The notes beneath the pieces are model-generated. The model worked only from the letters and a program-made list of their open reading frames with translations. It did no database searches and was not told the DNA's origin. This document shows, piece after piece, positions 54,698 to 63,993 of a stretch of 64,000 nt of DNA (positions within the stretch are counted from its first letter, which is position 1; each line of letters opens with the position of its first letter). Source of the DNA: BCD1 sp942492125 (GTDB lineage Bacteria > Bacteroidota > Bacteroidia > Chitinophagales > Saprospiraceae); assembly GCA_942492125.1 (NCBI GenBank), contig CALODM010000035.1:124001-188000 (forward strand), written 5' to 3'. Made by a program: the position numbers and the translations under genes.

Positions 54698-55281
54698 GCA
54701 AACCTAAATCGACATTAATCAATATGGTTTTGGTGCTTTTGGCCATTACTGCTGTTTCCGGTTTTTCACTCGGTTACATCAATGAATGGACCAAAGGTCC
54801 CAAGGAGGCCACCCGGCTGGCCAGAAAACTTGCTGCAATCAAATCAGTACTTCCGGAGATCAATAATAATCCTGCGGATGAAATGATCATGCTGCCGACA
54901 TCTCCGGATCAGGACAGCCTCGAATGTTATGTTGGTAAAAAAGACGGGGAAACTGTAGGATTTGCCGTTTCGACCTATACCAAAAAAGGATTCAGCGGAT
55001 TGATCAGAATAATGGTAGGATTTACTGCCGAAGGCAATATTGTGAATACCGTAGTGCTCGAACACAAGGAAACTCCGGGGCTGGGAACCAAGATGAAAGA
55101 TTCTAAATTCAAAACGCAGTTTCATAATCAAAATCCAGCCAGCTACAAGCTGGAGGTAACGAAGGATGGAGGAGACGTTGACGCTATAACGGGAGCTACC
55201 ATTACCTCCAGGGCTTTTTCTGAAGCCGTTCAACTGGCCTATGATGCCCTGATGAAAAACAGTACATTATCTCAAAAATAA
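54694..55281 (+). CDS. rnfG: Rnf complex FMN-binding subunit RnfG
   Basis: 195 residues. N-terminal membrane helix (VLVLLAITAVSGFSLGYI) and an extracytoplasmic FMN_bind domain with VVLEHKETPGLGTKM and the flavinylation motif DAITGATITS near residue 160. Carries FMN on a threonine. Confidence 0.94.
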   Translation: MSKPKSTLINMVLVLLAITAVSGFSLGYINEWTKGPKEATRLARKLAAIKSVLPEINNNPADEMIMLPTSPDQDSLECYVGKKDGETVGFAVSTYTKKGFSGLIRIMVGFTAEGNIVNTVVLEHKETPGLGTKMKDSKFKTQFHNQNPASYKLEVTKDGGDVDAITGATITSRAFSEAVQLAYDALMKNSTLSQK

Positions 55282-55284
55282 ACC

Positions 55285-55327
55285 GGTAATTACTATTTGT
55301 AATCCGTAATTTTTAATTCGTAATTAA
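55285..55327. repeat. Intergenic AATTCGTAATT-type repeat, copy 2
   Basis: Between rnfG and rnfE. Contains GTAATTAC, CCGTAATT and TTTTTAATTCGTAATTAA, the same core as the copies at 24.3 and 61.9-62.0 kb. Confidence 0.5.
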
Positions 55328-55335
55328 ACATAGAG

Positions 55336-55929
55336 ATGTCACAGTGGAAAAATTTTGTTAAAGGAATAATCAGCGAGAACCCTGTTTTCGTGATGTTGCT
55401 GGGGATGTGTCCTACACTGGGTGTAACCTCTACCGCCATCAACGGTTTGGGAATGGGAATTGCCACGGCTTTTGTGCTTTTGATGTCTAATGTCGTGGTT
55501 TCACTGATAAAGAATTTCGTACCTGATAAGGTAAGAATACCTGCTTTTATCGTCATCATTGCTTCATTCGTAACCATTGTAGAAATGGTGCTGGAGGCAT
55601 TTTTGCCTGCCCTCTATGAGCAACTGGGGATCTTCATTCCTTTGATCGTGGTAAACTGTCTTATTCTTGGACGAGCAGAAGCTTTTGCTTCCAAAAACAA
55701 CCTGTTTTCTTCGGTTGTGGATGGTGTAGGTATGGGGGTAGGGTTTACCCTGGCATTGACAGCCCTTGGTGCGGTAAGAGAGGTTCTTGGGAACGGATCA
55801 ATTTTCAACATAGCCTTTGTGCCGGAAGGTGCTTCAACTTTTATTTTGTTTATTTTGCCACCGGGGGCCTTTATTACGCTGGCATTCCTGGCAGCTTTGT
55901 TTAACCGTATGACCAAGGTGACTAAATAG
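55336..55929 (+). CDS. rnfE: Rnf complex membrane subunit RnfE
   Basis: 197 residues, six hydrophobic segments. MSQWKNFVKGIISENPVFVM, LLGMCPTLGVTSTAINGLGM and FIPLIVVNCLILGRAEAFAS are RnfE/NqrD hallmarks, with the conserved membrane cysteines in MCPTLG and NCLILG. Core ion-translocating subunit paired with RnfA. Confidence 0.95.
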   Translation: MSQWKNFVKGIISENPVFVMLLGMCPTLGVTSTAINGLGMGIATAFVLLMSNVVVSLIKNFVPDKVRIPAFIVIIASFVTIVEMVLEAFLPALYEQLGIFIPLIVVNCLILGRAEAFASKNNLFSSVVDGVGMGVGFTLALTALGAVREVLGNGSIFNIAFVPEGASTFILFILPPGAFITLAFLAALFNRMTKVTK

Positions 55930-55975
55930 CCAGGGTCAGGCGAACTTAAATTAATAAAACGCTTAAGTATACATC

Positions 55976-56551
55976 ATGGACTATATTGTAATTATCATAG
56001 CGGCTATATTTGTCAACAATATTGTACTTAATCAATTCCTGGGAATATGTCCTTTCCTCGGAGTGTCGAGCAAAGTATCTACCTCTGTAGGAATGTCTGG
56101 TGCCGTTGTTTTTGTAATGACTATTGCTACCCTGGTGACCTTTCTGTTGCATCAGTATTTACTCGTCCCGCTCGGGCTGGATTATATGCGAACCATAACC
56201 TTTATTCTGGTAATTGCCGCCCTGGTACAAATGGTGGAAATTGTTTTGAAGAAAGTGAGTCCTTCGCTTTATCAGGCATTGGGTGTATTCCTGCCCTTGA
56301 TTACAACCAATTGCGCAATCCTTGGTGTAGCAATTTTGGCACTTGGCTTTGAAAATGCTACCTTGATGAAAGCCATTGTTTTTGCTATTGCCAATGCTAT
56401 TGGTTTTGGACTGGCCCTCATTGTTTTTGCCAGCATCCGGGAATATCTAGATCTTATTGATGTACCGGAAGGCATGAAAGGCGTGCCCATGTCTCTGTTG
56501 ATTGCTGGTTTATTGTCTTTGGCATTTATGGGATTTACAGGTATCGTTTAG
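55976..56551 (+). CDS. rnfA: Rnf complex membrane subunit RnfA
   Basis: 191 residues, six hydrophobic segments. IFVNNIVLNQFLGICPFLGV and FLPLITTNCAILGVAILAL are RnfA/NqrE hallmarks with the two membrane cysteines seen also in RnfE. Last gene of rseC-rnfBCDGEA, followed by a strong terminator. Confidence 0.95.
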   Translation: MDYIVIIIAAIFVNNIVLNQFLGICPFLGVSSKVSTSVGMSGAVVFVMTIATLVTFLLHQYLLVPLGLDYMRTITFILVIAALVQMVEIVLKKVSPSLYQALGVFLPLITTNCAILGVAILALGFENATLMKAIVFAIANAIGFGLALIVFASIREYLDLIDVPEGMKGVPMSLLIAGLLSLAFMGFTGIV

Positions 56552-56568
56552 AAAACAGATTTTACCAT

Positions 56569-56608
56569 AAAAATCCCGGTCATGAATACATTCGTGACCG
56601 GGATTTTT
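56569..56608. terminator. Bidirectional intrinsic terminator after rnfA
   Basis: AAAAATCCCGGTCA pairs perfectly with TGACCGGGATTTTT around a 12-base loop. Shared by the rnf operon and the convergent queuosine-precursor transporter. Confidence 0.9.
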
Positions 56609-56628
56609 ATTTTGCAAAGTAATCATCT

Positions 56629-57441
56629 TCAGGCTGCGGCCTCTGCTTTCATTTTTTCTGCCACATCCTTGCCGAGATAATTTTCAATAATGTAATGACC
56701 TAAATAAATCACAGGAGTTAAAACAACGGCCATTAAAAATTTATAAGCGTACTGGACCGTACCAACGGCGAACAACAGCGACCAGGACCATGGCTCAATA
56801 ATGCCTGTGAGTTGAGGCCCCAGCTTAAAGGCTATGTAGAGCACCACAAAACTGTCAAATAGCTGTGAAATTAGAGTGGATCCGGTTGCTCTCAGCCAAA
56901 TCCATTTTTCTCCGGTGACTTTTTTTATTCTGTGAAAGGACAAAACATCGACCATTTGGGCCACCAAAAAAGCCATTACGGAACCAGCAATTATCAACAA
57001 ACCCTGACCGAAAACCACCTGAAAGGCACTTTGCATGTCAGGTACTCCCTTGTTGGTGTTTTGGGTTACCCACCAATCTGCAGGAGCCAGTTTGATTGCT
57101 CCGTAAATCATGACAAAGGCATAAATGATCATCCCGACAGCCAGAAAAGACAGCAAACGTATTCCCTTTTGGCCGTAATATTCATTAATGATATCGGTCA
57201 TTACAAAAACGACGGGCCATAATAATACTCCTGCAGAGAACTGGAGTGCCCCTTCCTGACCAAATAAGTTAAAGTTAAAAGGTTCCATGCCAAGGGTATC
57301 TTCCAGAGCAAAGATCTTGACACCTATAAATTCGGCAACCAGGGCATTGGCGATAAAAAATCCACCCAGAATGATGAAGAGTCGGGTGGGCCTCTGGCTC
57401 ACAATGCTTTTTATTCCTGTAACTTTCTCGTTGAGATCCAT
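56629..57441 (-). CDS. Queuosine precursor transporter (YhhQ family)
   Basis: About 270 residues from the ATG at 57441 (MDLNEKVTGIKSI). Six to seven hydrophobic segments with the family segments WPVVFVMTDIINEYYGQKG, VAQMVDVLSFHRIKK and STLISQLFDSFVVLYIAFKL. Imports preQ0/preQ1-type precursors for queuosine modification of tRNA. Monocistronic between two terminator/intergenic regions. Confidence 0.9.
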   Translation of the reverse strand: MDLNEKVTGIKSIVSQRPTRLFIILGGFFIANALVAEFIGVKIFALEDTLGMEPFNFNLFGQEGALQFSAGVLLWPVVFVMTDIINEYYGQKGIRLLSFLAVGMIIYAFVMIYGAIKLAPADWWVTQNTNKGVPDMQSAFQVVFGQGLLIIAGSVMAFLVAQMVDVLSFHRIKKVTGEKWIWLRATGSTLISQLFDSFVVLYIAFKLGPQLTGIIEPWSWSLLFAVGTVQYAYKFLMAVVLTPVIYLGHYIIENYLGKDVAEKMKAEAAA

Positions 57442-57552
57442 TTGAGTGTTTTTATTAGTCCTGTTTTCCAACCTCGTTTTCTTTTTTTACTGTCTCTAAA
57501 ATAAGAGCCCACACGGGCATTCCAAAACTTTTTTTATTTTGCAGTAAAAATA

Positions 57553-58467
57553 ATGCGCATGACCTTTCTCAAAAAATGGTTGCTTATTTTATTTTCGGCT
57601 TGTCATATACTGGCATCGGCTCAGACCTTCAGCCCTAACTTAAACCTCTCTGATACCGCTCAGGTTCATTTGCTGATCACCAACAGGGGAGATGTATTTA
57701 CTGGAAGGATTATTGAAATAATCGACACCCGGGTGAGTTTGCTGGCTGATGGAGACATTCCACTGGAATTCAATTTTGCTGAAATTGACAGGATCTACGT
57801 AAAAGGAGAGGAACCCCGGGAGGATACTTTTCCTTCGAATGAACTAACTAACGAGGATCCTTTTCCTGGGAACCAGGATGTACTGCGTACACAATTAATG
57901 TTTCTTACTTCCACCGCTTTTACCTTGAGTTCTGATAAGAAATTATACACGAATATTGATTTTTTATGGAATTCGCTGGATATCGGCATTACCGAACATT
58001 TCTCTGCCGGATTTGGTGTTTTATTGCCTTTTATAGCGATTCCAAGGGCTAAATTTGCTTTCGACTTGACCGAAAAAATCCATTTGGGAGTCGGCACCAA
58101 TATTTTCACGTTTTATGACTTTTATGAACTCAATATGGCGACCCATTTTTTTGGTGTAGCTACTTTTGGTAAACCAAATTTATTTGTAAACCTCACCGGA
58201 GGATATATTTTGCCTGTCGGGGCCATTGAGGACCGGGTAGTTGTCGGCGGATTGGGCGTAGGCGGAGAATCTGCTAAGTTTGTTTATAAGGTGGAGTTTT
58301 TGGTTTACCAGGAAGCTAACTGGCGCGGAGAGTTTTACACCAGGCTATTCCCGGAAATTGCCGTGGCAGCAAAATCAAGGAATAAACGCTATGAATTTGG
58401 TGTAGTTGGTTTGCCGATATTTGACTTTCCGTTGTTTCCGTATCTGTCATTCAAATCTCATTTTTAA
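57553..58467 (+). CDS. Secreted/outer membrane protein of unknown function (tandem paralog 1)
   Basis: 304 residues with a signal peptide (FLKKWLLILFSACHILASAQ). A conserved first half with DTAQVHLLITNRGDVFTGRI and LEFNFAEIDRIYVKGE, resembling a small SH3/Lsm-like beta fold, is followed by barrel-like strands (NSLDIGITEHFSAGFGVLLP, LPVGAIEDRVVVGGLGVGGE) and a terminal phenylalanine. Probably sits in the outer membrane. No family recognised. The next gene is a clear paralog, 11 bp downstream. Confidence 0.8.
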   Translation: MRMTFLKKWLLILFSACHILASAQTFSPNLNLSDTAQVHLLITNRGDVFTGRIIEIIDTRVSLLADGDIPLEFNFAEIDRIYVKGEEPREDTFPSNELTNEDPFPGNQDVLRTQLMFLTSTAFTLSSDKKLYTNIDFLWNSLDIGITEHFSAGFGVLLPFIAIPRAKFAFDLTEKIHLGVGTNIFTFYDFYELNMATHFFGVATFGKPNLFVNLTGGYILPVGAIEDRVVVGGLGVGGESAKFVYKVEFLVYQEANWRGEFYTRLFPEIAVAAKSRNKRYEFGVVGLPIFDFPLFPYLSFKSHF

Positions 58468-58478
58468 TAGCTGTATGC

Positions 58479-59390
58479 ATGAACAGGGGTATTCAAATAG
58501 GATTTGTGTTTGTTTTAGCCTTGTGGTCCCATTGTATTCAGGGGCAAGTATTCAGCAAGCATTTAAACATTGAAGATTCAACCCAGGTCCATGTTCTAAG
58601 GACTGTACGGGGAGATACTTTTATGGGCCATGTCAAAGATATTTACGGAACCCGGCTGACTTTTTTAGTAGAAAATAAGATTTCTTTGGAATTCGACTTT
58701 TCTGAAATCAAATCAGTTATCGTTCGGGGAGAAGATGTGCTTGTTTCCAGGCCTTTGCGTAAAAAGAAAATTCCAAAAGGTCGTCTCGTAGGTCGGGATA
58801 GTTTTTCCACACAAAACATCATTTTCACTTATACCTCATTTCCTCTTGAAAAAGGCAGGCTCCTATACACCAATTTCGATTTGGTATGGAATTCGGTAGA
58901 TTGGGGAGTAACGGACAATTTTACCGGCGGGATTGCCCTTTACCTGTTGAATGTAATTGTTCTGAGGGGAAAATTAACTACTCCGGTTTATGACAATATC
59001 CGCATAGGAGTAGGAACAAAGTTTATTATGCTTTTCCCCGAATTTGATGAATTGGGTATTTTGACCAACCTCAGTGGAATCATTACCATAGGGTCTCCTG
59101 AAAAATTCTTTAACCTTAATGGAGGGATTTTTGTACCTACAGGAAGGGGAGTAAGTCGTGGATATGGCGGAGGCATTGGTTTTGGTGGGGAAAAAGAAAA
59201 GTTTACTTATCGCGGAGAATTATTCATTTTGTCAAGCAGACTCAGTAAAAAAGCTTATCAACCGGTTTTGTCTCCTGAGTTGGTATTTGGTTTTAAGCAA
59301 AAGCACCGCCGGTATGAAGTTGGCATTATTCTGTTGCCCTGGACGGATTTTCCAGTTATTCCTTATCTGGGGTTTAATGCTCATTTTTAA
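58479..59390 (+). CDS. Secreted/outer membrane protein of unknown function (tandem paralog 2)
   Basis: 303 residues; signal peptide IGFVFVLALWSHCIQGQ. Matches paralog 1 along its whole length: DSTQVHVLRTVRGDTFMGHV, ISLEFDFSEIKSVIVRGED, YTNFDLVWNSVDWGVTDNFT and the closing VIPYLGFNAHF against LFPYLSFKSHF. Likely co-transcribed with it. Function unknown. Confidence 0.8.
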   Translation: MNRGIQIGFVFVLALWSHCIQGQVFSKHLNIEDSTQVHVLRTVRGDTFMGHVKDIYGTRLTFLVENKISLEFDFSEIKSVIVRGEDVLVSRPLRKKKIPKGRLVGRDSFSTQNIIFTYTSFPLEKGRLLYTNFDLVWNSVDWGVTDNFTGGIALYLLNVIVLRGKLTTPVYDNIRIGVGTKFIMLFPEFDELGILTNLSGIITIGSPEKFFNLNGGIFVPTGRGVSRGYGGGIGFGGEKEKFTYRGELFILSSRLSKKAYQPVLSPELVFGFKQKHRRYEVGIILLPWTDFPVIPYLGFNAHF

Positions 59391-59535
59391 TTGCTTTTCG
59401 ATTCGTTGTACCATTTCAGATTCTATAAAAGCCATATAAATATGCCTGCATATCAAACCCTACTCCTTACCTTTGCGTTTCTTAAATTGAGAACACCAAA
59501 ACATACTTATCAACTTCATTAACACAAGCTGGACG

Positions 59536-59554
59536 GTTTTACCCCAGGTAAAAC
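59536..59554. promoter_or_regulatory. Inverted repeat upstream of hscA
   Basis: GTTTTACC-CCA-GGTAAAAC, a perfect 8-bp inverted repeat with a 3-bp centre, 15 bp before the hscA start. A TACCTTTG element at 59468-59475 lies upstream, so the repeat is likely in the 5' UTR or early transcribed region. An operator for a dimeric regulator or a short RNA hairpin. Confidence 0.5.
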
Positions 59555-59569
59555 GAATAAAAACAAACC

Positions 59570-61444
59570 ATGGCAAAGATATCGATAGATTTAAAAGAGG
59601 GAAAGTTAAAAAAAGACAGTAACGTAATCATAGGCATTGACCTGGGGACTACCAATAGCCTGGTAGCTTTTATAAAGGACGGGGAACCCCTGGCAGTGAA
59701 AGACGAAGCCGGAAAAAGTTCCCTGATGCCATCCATTGTTCATTTCGGAGATGATAATCAGGTGGTCGTTGGAGAATTGGCGAAACAAAAGCTGATTACT
59801 GATCCGGCCAATACTATATATTCCGTAAAAAGATTGATGGGAAAGGCTTTCAATGATCTTTCCGGTCATGAAGATTATTTCGGATATACCATTATTGATG
59901 ATGATACGGAAAGTCTGGTTAAAATAAGGGTGAAGGATAAATTCTTTTCTCCCATTGAATTGTCTGCTGAAATTTTAAAAGGGCTTAAAGCCAGGGTGGA
60001 ACATGTACTTGACGAAACCGTGACCAAAGCTGTTATTACCGTTCCTGCCTATTTCAATGATACCCAAAGACAAGCAACCAGGGATGCCGGTAAACTTGCC
60101 GGTCTTGACGTTTTGAGAATTGTCAACGAACCTACTGCAGCGAGTCTTGCTTATGGAATTGGCAGGACAAATGATGAGGAAAAGACTATCGCCGTTTATG
60201 ACCTTGGAGGAGGAACTTTTGATATTTCTATTTTGAGTATTCATGACGGGATTTTCGAGGTATTATCCACCAATGGTGATACCTACCTGGGCGGAGATGA
60301 TTTTGACAGGAAGCTCATTGATTACTGGCTCGGGCAAACAGGAATCGATCGTTCTGAACTGATTGAACAGAAAAATCTGGGACAGACGAATAGTGATTGC
60401 TCGCAGAAGAAGCCAAAAAGATATTGACTTCTGAAAATCAGTTCTCCGGACATCTAAATGGATAGGAGGTCACCGTAACGCAAGATCAATTTGGAGGAAG
60501 CTGATACATCCCCTTGTTAATACAACGATCGATTGTTGTGAAGCTGCCCTAAAAGATGCGGGCAAAAGTATAGATTAAATTGACAGTCACGTCGTTATGG
60601 TTGGTGGGTCAACCCGGGTTCCCTTGGTCAAACAGTCGGTTTCAGCATTTTTTTCAGTCAACCTGTCTACGATAAGCTGAACCCAGATGAAGTTGTTGCC
60701 CTGGGGCTGCTATTCAGGCCGATATTCTGGCAGGAAATAATAAAGATATTCTGTTGCTGGATGTTACGCCGTTGTCATTGGGTATTGAGATGGTTGGTGG
60801 CCTGCTGGATGTCATCATTCCTAGAAACAATAAAATCCCGGTAAGAGTAGGGCGTCAATACACTACTTCAATTGATGGTCAGACCAACCTTAAAGTAGCC
60901 GTGTGCCAGGGGGAAAGAGATCTGGTGGAACATAATAGCAAACTGGGAGAGTTTATTATTCAAGGAATACCTCCGATGGCGGCAGGCCTGCCGAAGATTG
61001 AGATCCAATTCCTCCTCGATGCCGACGGCATTCTAAGTGTGAAGGCCAAGGAGCTGCGATCAGGAGTGGAGCAGGAGGTAGAAATCAGATCACAATATGG
61101 TATCAGCGAGGAAGAAATGGCTTTGATGTTGATTGAGTCCATTAAAAACGCAGAAGGTGATGTCGCGGTAAGGGCATTGCTGGAGGCCAGGAACGAGGCC
61201 AATAATATCATATTATCGTCCGTGCGTTTCCTGGAGCAGAATGAATCAATCTTTACGCCTGAAGAAATAGCGAAAACAATTCGCTTAACTGATAGGATTT
61301 AAGTCTAAAGTTTCCGAATCAGATAAAGATGCCATCAACCTGGCGCTCCAACACCTGAATGATTTTACTAATCCATTGGCCCACAGAGCAATGGATAAGG
61401 TCATCGCGACCGCAATGAAAGGCAAGAGAATAGTAGAGGAGTGA
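59570..61444 (+). CDS. hscA: Hsp70-family chaperone HscA-like, frame interrupted many times
   Basis: N-terminal ATPase is intact for 285 residues: VIIGIDLGTTNSLVAFIKDG, AVITVPAYFNDTQRQATRDA, IAVYDLGGGTFDISILSIHD. The N-terminal extension MAKISIDLKEGKLKKD before the DLGTTNS motif is typical of HscA-like proteins rather than DnaK. Between about 60390 and 60730 there are at least five indels; the frame returns for ILLLDVTPLSLGIEMVGGLL through the substrate-binding domain, breaks again near 61300, and ends NPLAHRAMDKVIATAMKGKR. Restored length is about 620 residues. Assists Fe-S cluster assembly in related systems; DnaK-type function is the alternative. Confidence 0.85.
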
Positions 61445-61500
61445 TTAGTGGGCGGTACTGACCGTATGGCAACCACAACATGTAGTAAGCAACAAGCAAC

Positions 61501-61866
61501 ATGTCCAAAGAAGTAAAAACATACCGTAGCGGCATTGTCTTTTCAACCAATCCTGATTTCGAATACTGCCTATGTTGAAGATTCCAGGGAATTGAAGAAG
61601 CTCCTGCTTGTAACTAAAAATTGCGCGTATTTCTCGATAGAAAAAAACGGAGAGGTAAAGATGTCAGTCTGGTTGCCGGTTACGCAGCACCAGGAAAGCA
61701 CAGCTTAAAGGAAATTGGTAAAATTCTGAAGATCCAAAATGTGGTGTTGGCGGTTCTGTAAAAGACGGTGAAATACTGATCCAGGGAAATCCACCGTGAA
61801 AAAGTCGTTGACATTTTGAAAGATCTGGGCTACATCCAGACCAAAAAATCAAGGAGGGTGAAATAA
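61501..61866 (+). CDS. SUI1/eIF1-like (YciH-type) translation factor, frame interrupted
   Basis: Starts MSKEVKTYRSGIVFSTNPDF. Pieces in different frames read RVFLDRKKRRGKDVSLVAGY, CGVGGSVKDGEILIQGN and HREKVVDILKDLGYIQTKKS, which is the SUI1 domain of about 110 residues. At least three indels. Related YciH/eIF1 proteins influence start-site selection; their bacterial role is poorly defined. 56 bp after hscA in the same direction. Confidence 0.75.
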
Positions 61867-61880
61867 ACACCGAGTTGGCA

Positions 61881-62014
61881 AATACGAATTACGGAACCCA
61901 CGTTTCCATTTCATCCGGTTAATTCCAGAAAGTTTAGCATCAAATACTGTCTTCACGAATTAACTGAATGTATTTTTCAGACCTACGGATATTTTTAATT
62001 CGTAATTGACCAAT
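61881..62014. repeat. Intergenic AATTCGTAATT-type repeat, copies 3 and 4
   Basis: AATACGAATTACGG at 61881-61894 and TTAATTCGTAATTGACC starting at 61995. The second overlaps the probable end of yidC, so the last few codons of yidC may be repeat-derived. Confidence 0.45.
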
Positions 62015-63925
62015 TCGTGCTTGACTCTTTTATTTCTTGTTCTTTTCCTTTTTGAGCCTGTTGTTTTTGCTGCTCTTCCATAGCAGTTGCCAGGCGCTCT
62101 CGGAATCCTGACTTTTTCTTCGGCTTTTGTTGTAGGCTTCCAGTTCCCTTTGAATTTTATCCTGATCGATAATATAGTTTTTCGTTACAATTGTCTGAAC
62201 GATGTTCAAAATATTACTCGCAAGAAGATATGCTGTCAATGCAGAAGCATAGCTGTTGAAAAATCCAAGGAACATGATCGGCATAAAATACTGCATGTAT
62301 TTCATGGCAGGATTAGCCGACATATCCATGTGTTTGGAATTGTAATAGGTGTAGATCAACATGGACACAGCCCAAAGAATTGTGAACAGACTGATGTGGT
62401 TACCAAACCCAGCGGTACTGTAAATGGCAATTGAATGATCGAATCGTAAGTCGATAAGTCGGTTGCCCACAGGAACCATTGTTGCCTGAATTCAATAGCT
62501 GCAGGGAAGAATCGATAAAGAGCAAACCAAATTGGCATCTGAAGGACCATCGGCATACAACCTCCCAGCGGATTGGCTCCATATTCCTGGTACAGCTTCA
62601 TGGTTTCGATTTGAATAGCTTGCTTATCGTCCTTGTGCTTTTCCTTCATTCTTTTCCAGTCGAGGCTTCAAAGCCTGCATTTTTGACTGGGAATAAAGCA
62701 TTTTATACGTCAGTGGATATAGTACCAATTTTACCATCAGGGTAAGTAGGATAATAGCTATCCCCATATTTCCTACTACCTTTTGAAGGAAATTGAAAAT
62801 CGGCCTGATCACCCATCGGTTAATGGTTCCCAGGATACTTCTCCCGAAGGCCACGATATCTTCTTGTCCGTCGTCGAATGTGCGGAGTAAGTCAAAGTCA
62901 TTGGGGCCAATGAAATAACTCATTCCAAAGGTCTCGCTACTGGCATGGTTGAAGGGAATATCCAGTTGAACTTTGGAAATTTTCATGTCTTCCAGTTCAT
63001 CGTCAAGGGTTTCAACTTCAAACACCCCTTTGGCAAAGGCCTGGTCTGCTTTCAATATACTGCTAAAAAACTGATTGGCATCGGCAGTCCATTTAATCTG
63101 ACCTTGCGGTTCTTCTGTATCACTGGAAGTCCAGGAACAATTATCCGGATCATCGTCTGTTTTCTTAAAATGAACCGTTGAATAGGTTTTTTCAAAACGA
63201 ACACTCCTTTCGATCTTGTCCATGAAATTAACTTTGGACAATTTGATCGTTTCCGCGTTGGCAGAAATAACCGTATGCAAATTCTCAAAACGGAGGTCAT
63301 AATCCAATTCGTAAGAACCATCGCTTAAGGCATAGGATTGCTCAAAAAAACCACCGTTGGCAGCCATTGCCCGGAAGACCACTTTGTTTTTGTCTACCTC
63401 GGTATTAAAAAAGAGGTCACTTGTTTTCACACCTCCTGTAGGCAAAGTTGCTATCGGAAGAAAGTATTCGAATTCATTTTTTTGGTCTTCGAGCAAATAA
63501 AGTGGAATTTTAACTTCCTTACCCTGCTCATCTTCAATGGCCTTTTTAAAAGTTTTAAGTTCAGCCTGTTTGATTTTTCCGCCTTTATTGGTAAAGGTTA
63601 CTCTTATCAGGTCATTCTCTATGGTAATTTCTTCTTCTGATCCTGTCGCGGCAGGAGCAAATGGCCCATAGGCACCGGCGTACTGCAATTGCTGAAGGGA
63701 GTCTGAGACCTCCACAGGAACCGTGTTGGTATTGATTGTATTTTGGCTATTGCTATCGGCAATTGTGGTATTAGAAGCATCTGTTACTTGCTGCTGAACC
63801 AAAGCAATAGAATCCCTGTAACGTTGTTGGGCTTCTATTTCCTCCGGGGATGGGGCCGTGAAGTACTGGTAAGCAGCCAGCATGAGAAATATTAAAACAA
63901 GACCAGTTATGGTATTCCTGTCCAT
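61995..63925 (-). CDS. yidC: Membrane protein insertase YidC, frame interrupted
   Basis: Starts MDRNTITGLVLIFLMLAAYQ, with TM1 and a large periplasmic domain (about 60-370). The 60KD-IMP core follows in pieces: GNMGIAIILLTLMVKLVLYP, GANPLGGCMPMVLQMPIWFA, LFTILWAVSMLIYTYYNSKH and MPIMFLGFFNSYASALTAYL. Frame changes near 62650, 62440 and 62115 break it; the restored C-terminus is basic (KPKKKSGFRERLATAMEEQQ) and would stop at 61995, whereas the uncorrected last frame stops at 62030. About 640 residues. Inserts proteins into the inner membrane. Confidence 0.9.
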
Positions 63926-63985
63926 TTATGTTTATTTTAGTTTTGTAGAAAAGCCTCTTGTGGACTCCTCCTTTTAATCCGGACG

Positions 63986-63993
63986 CAAATGTA
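63986..63993 (-). promoter_or_regulatory. Possible -7 element of yidC promoter
   Basis: Minus-strand TACATTTG matches TAnnTTTG and would give a ~50-nt leader. The -33 element would lie beyond the window end. Confidence 0.4.
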
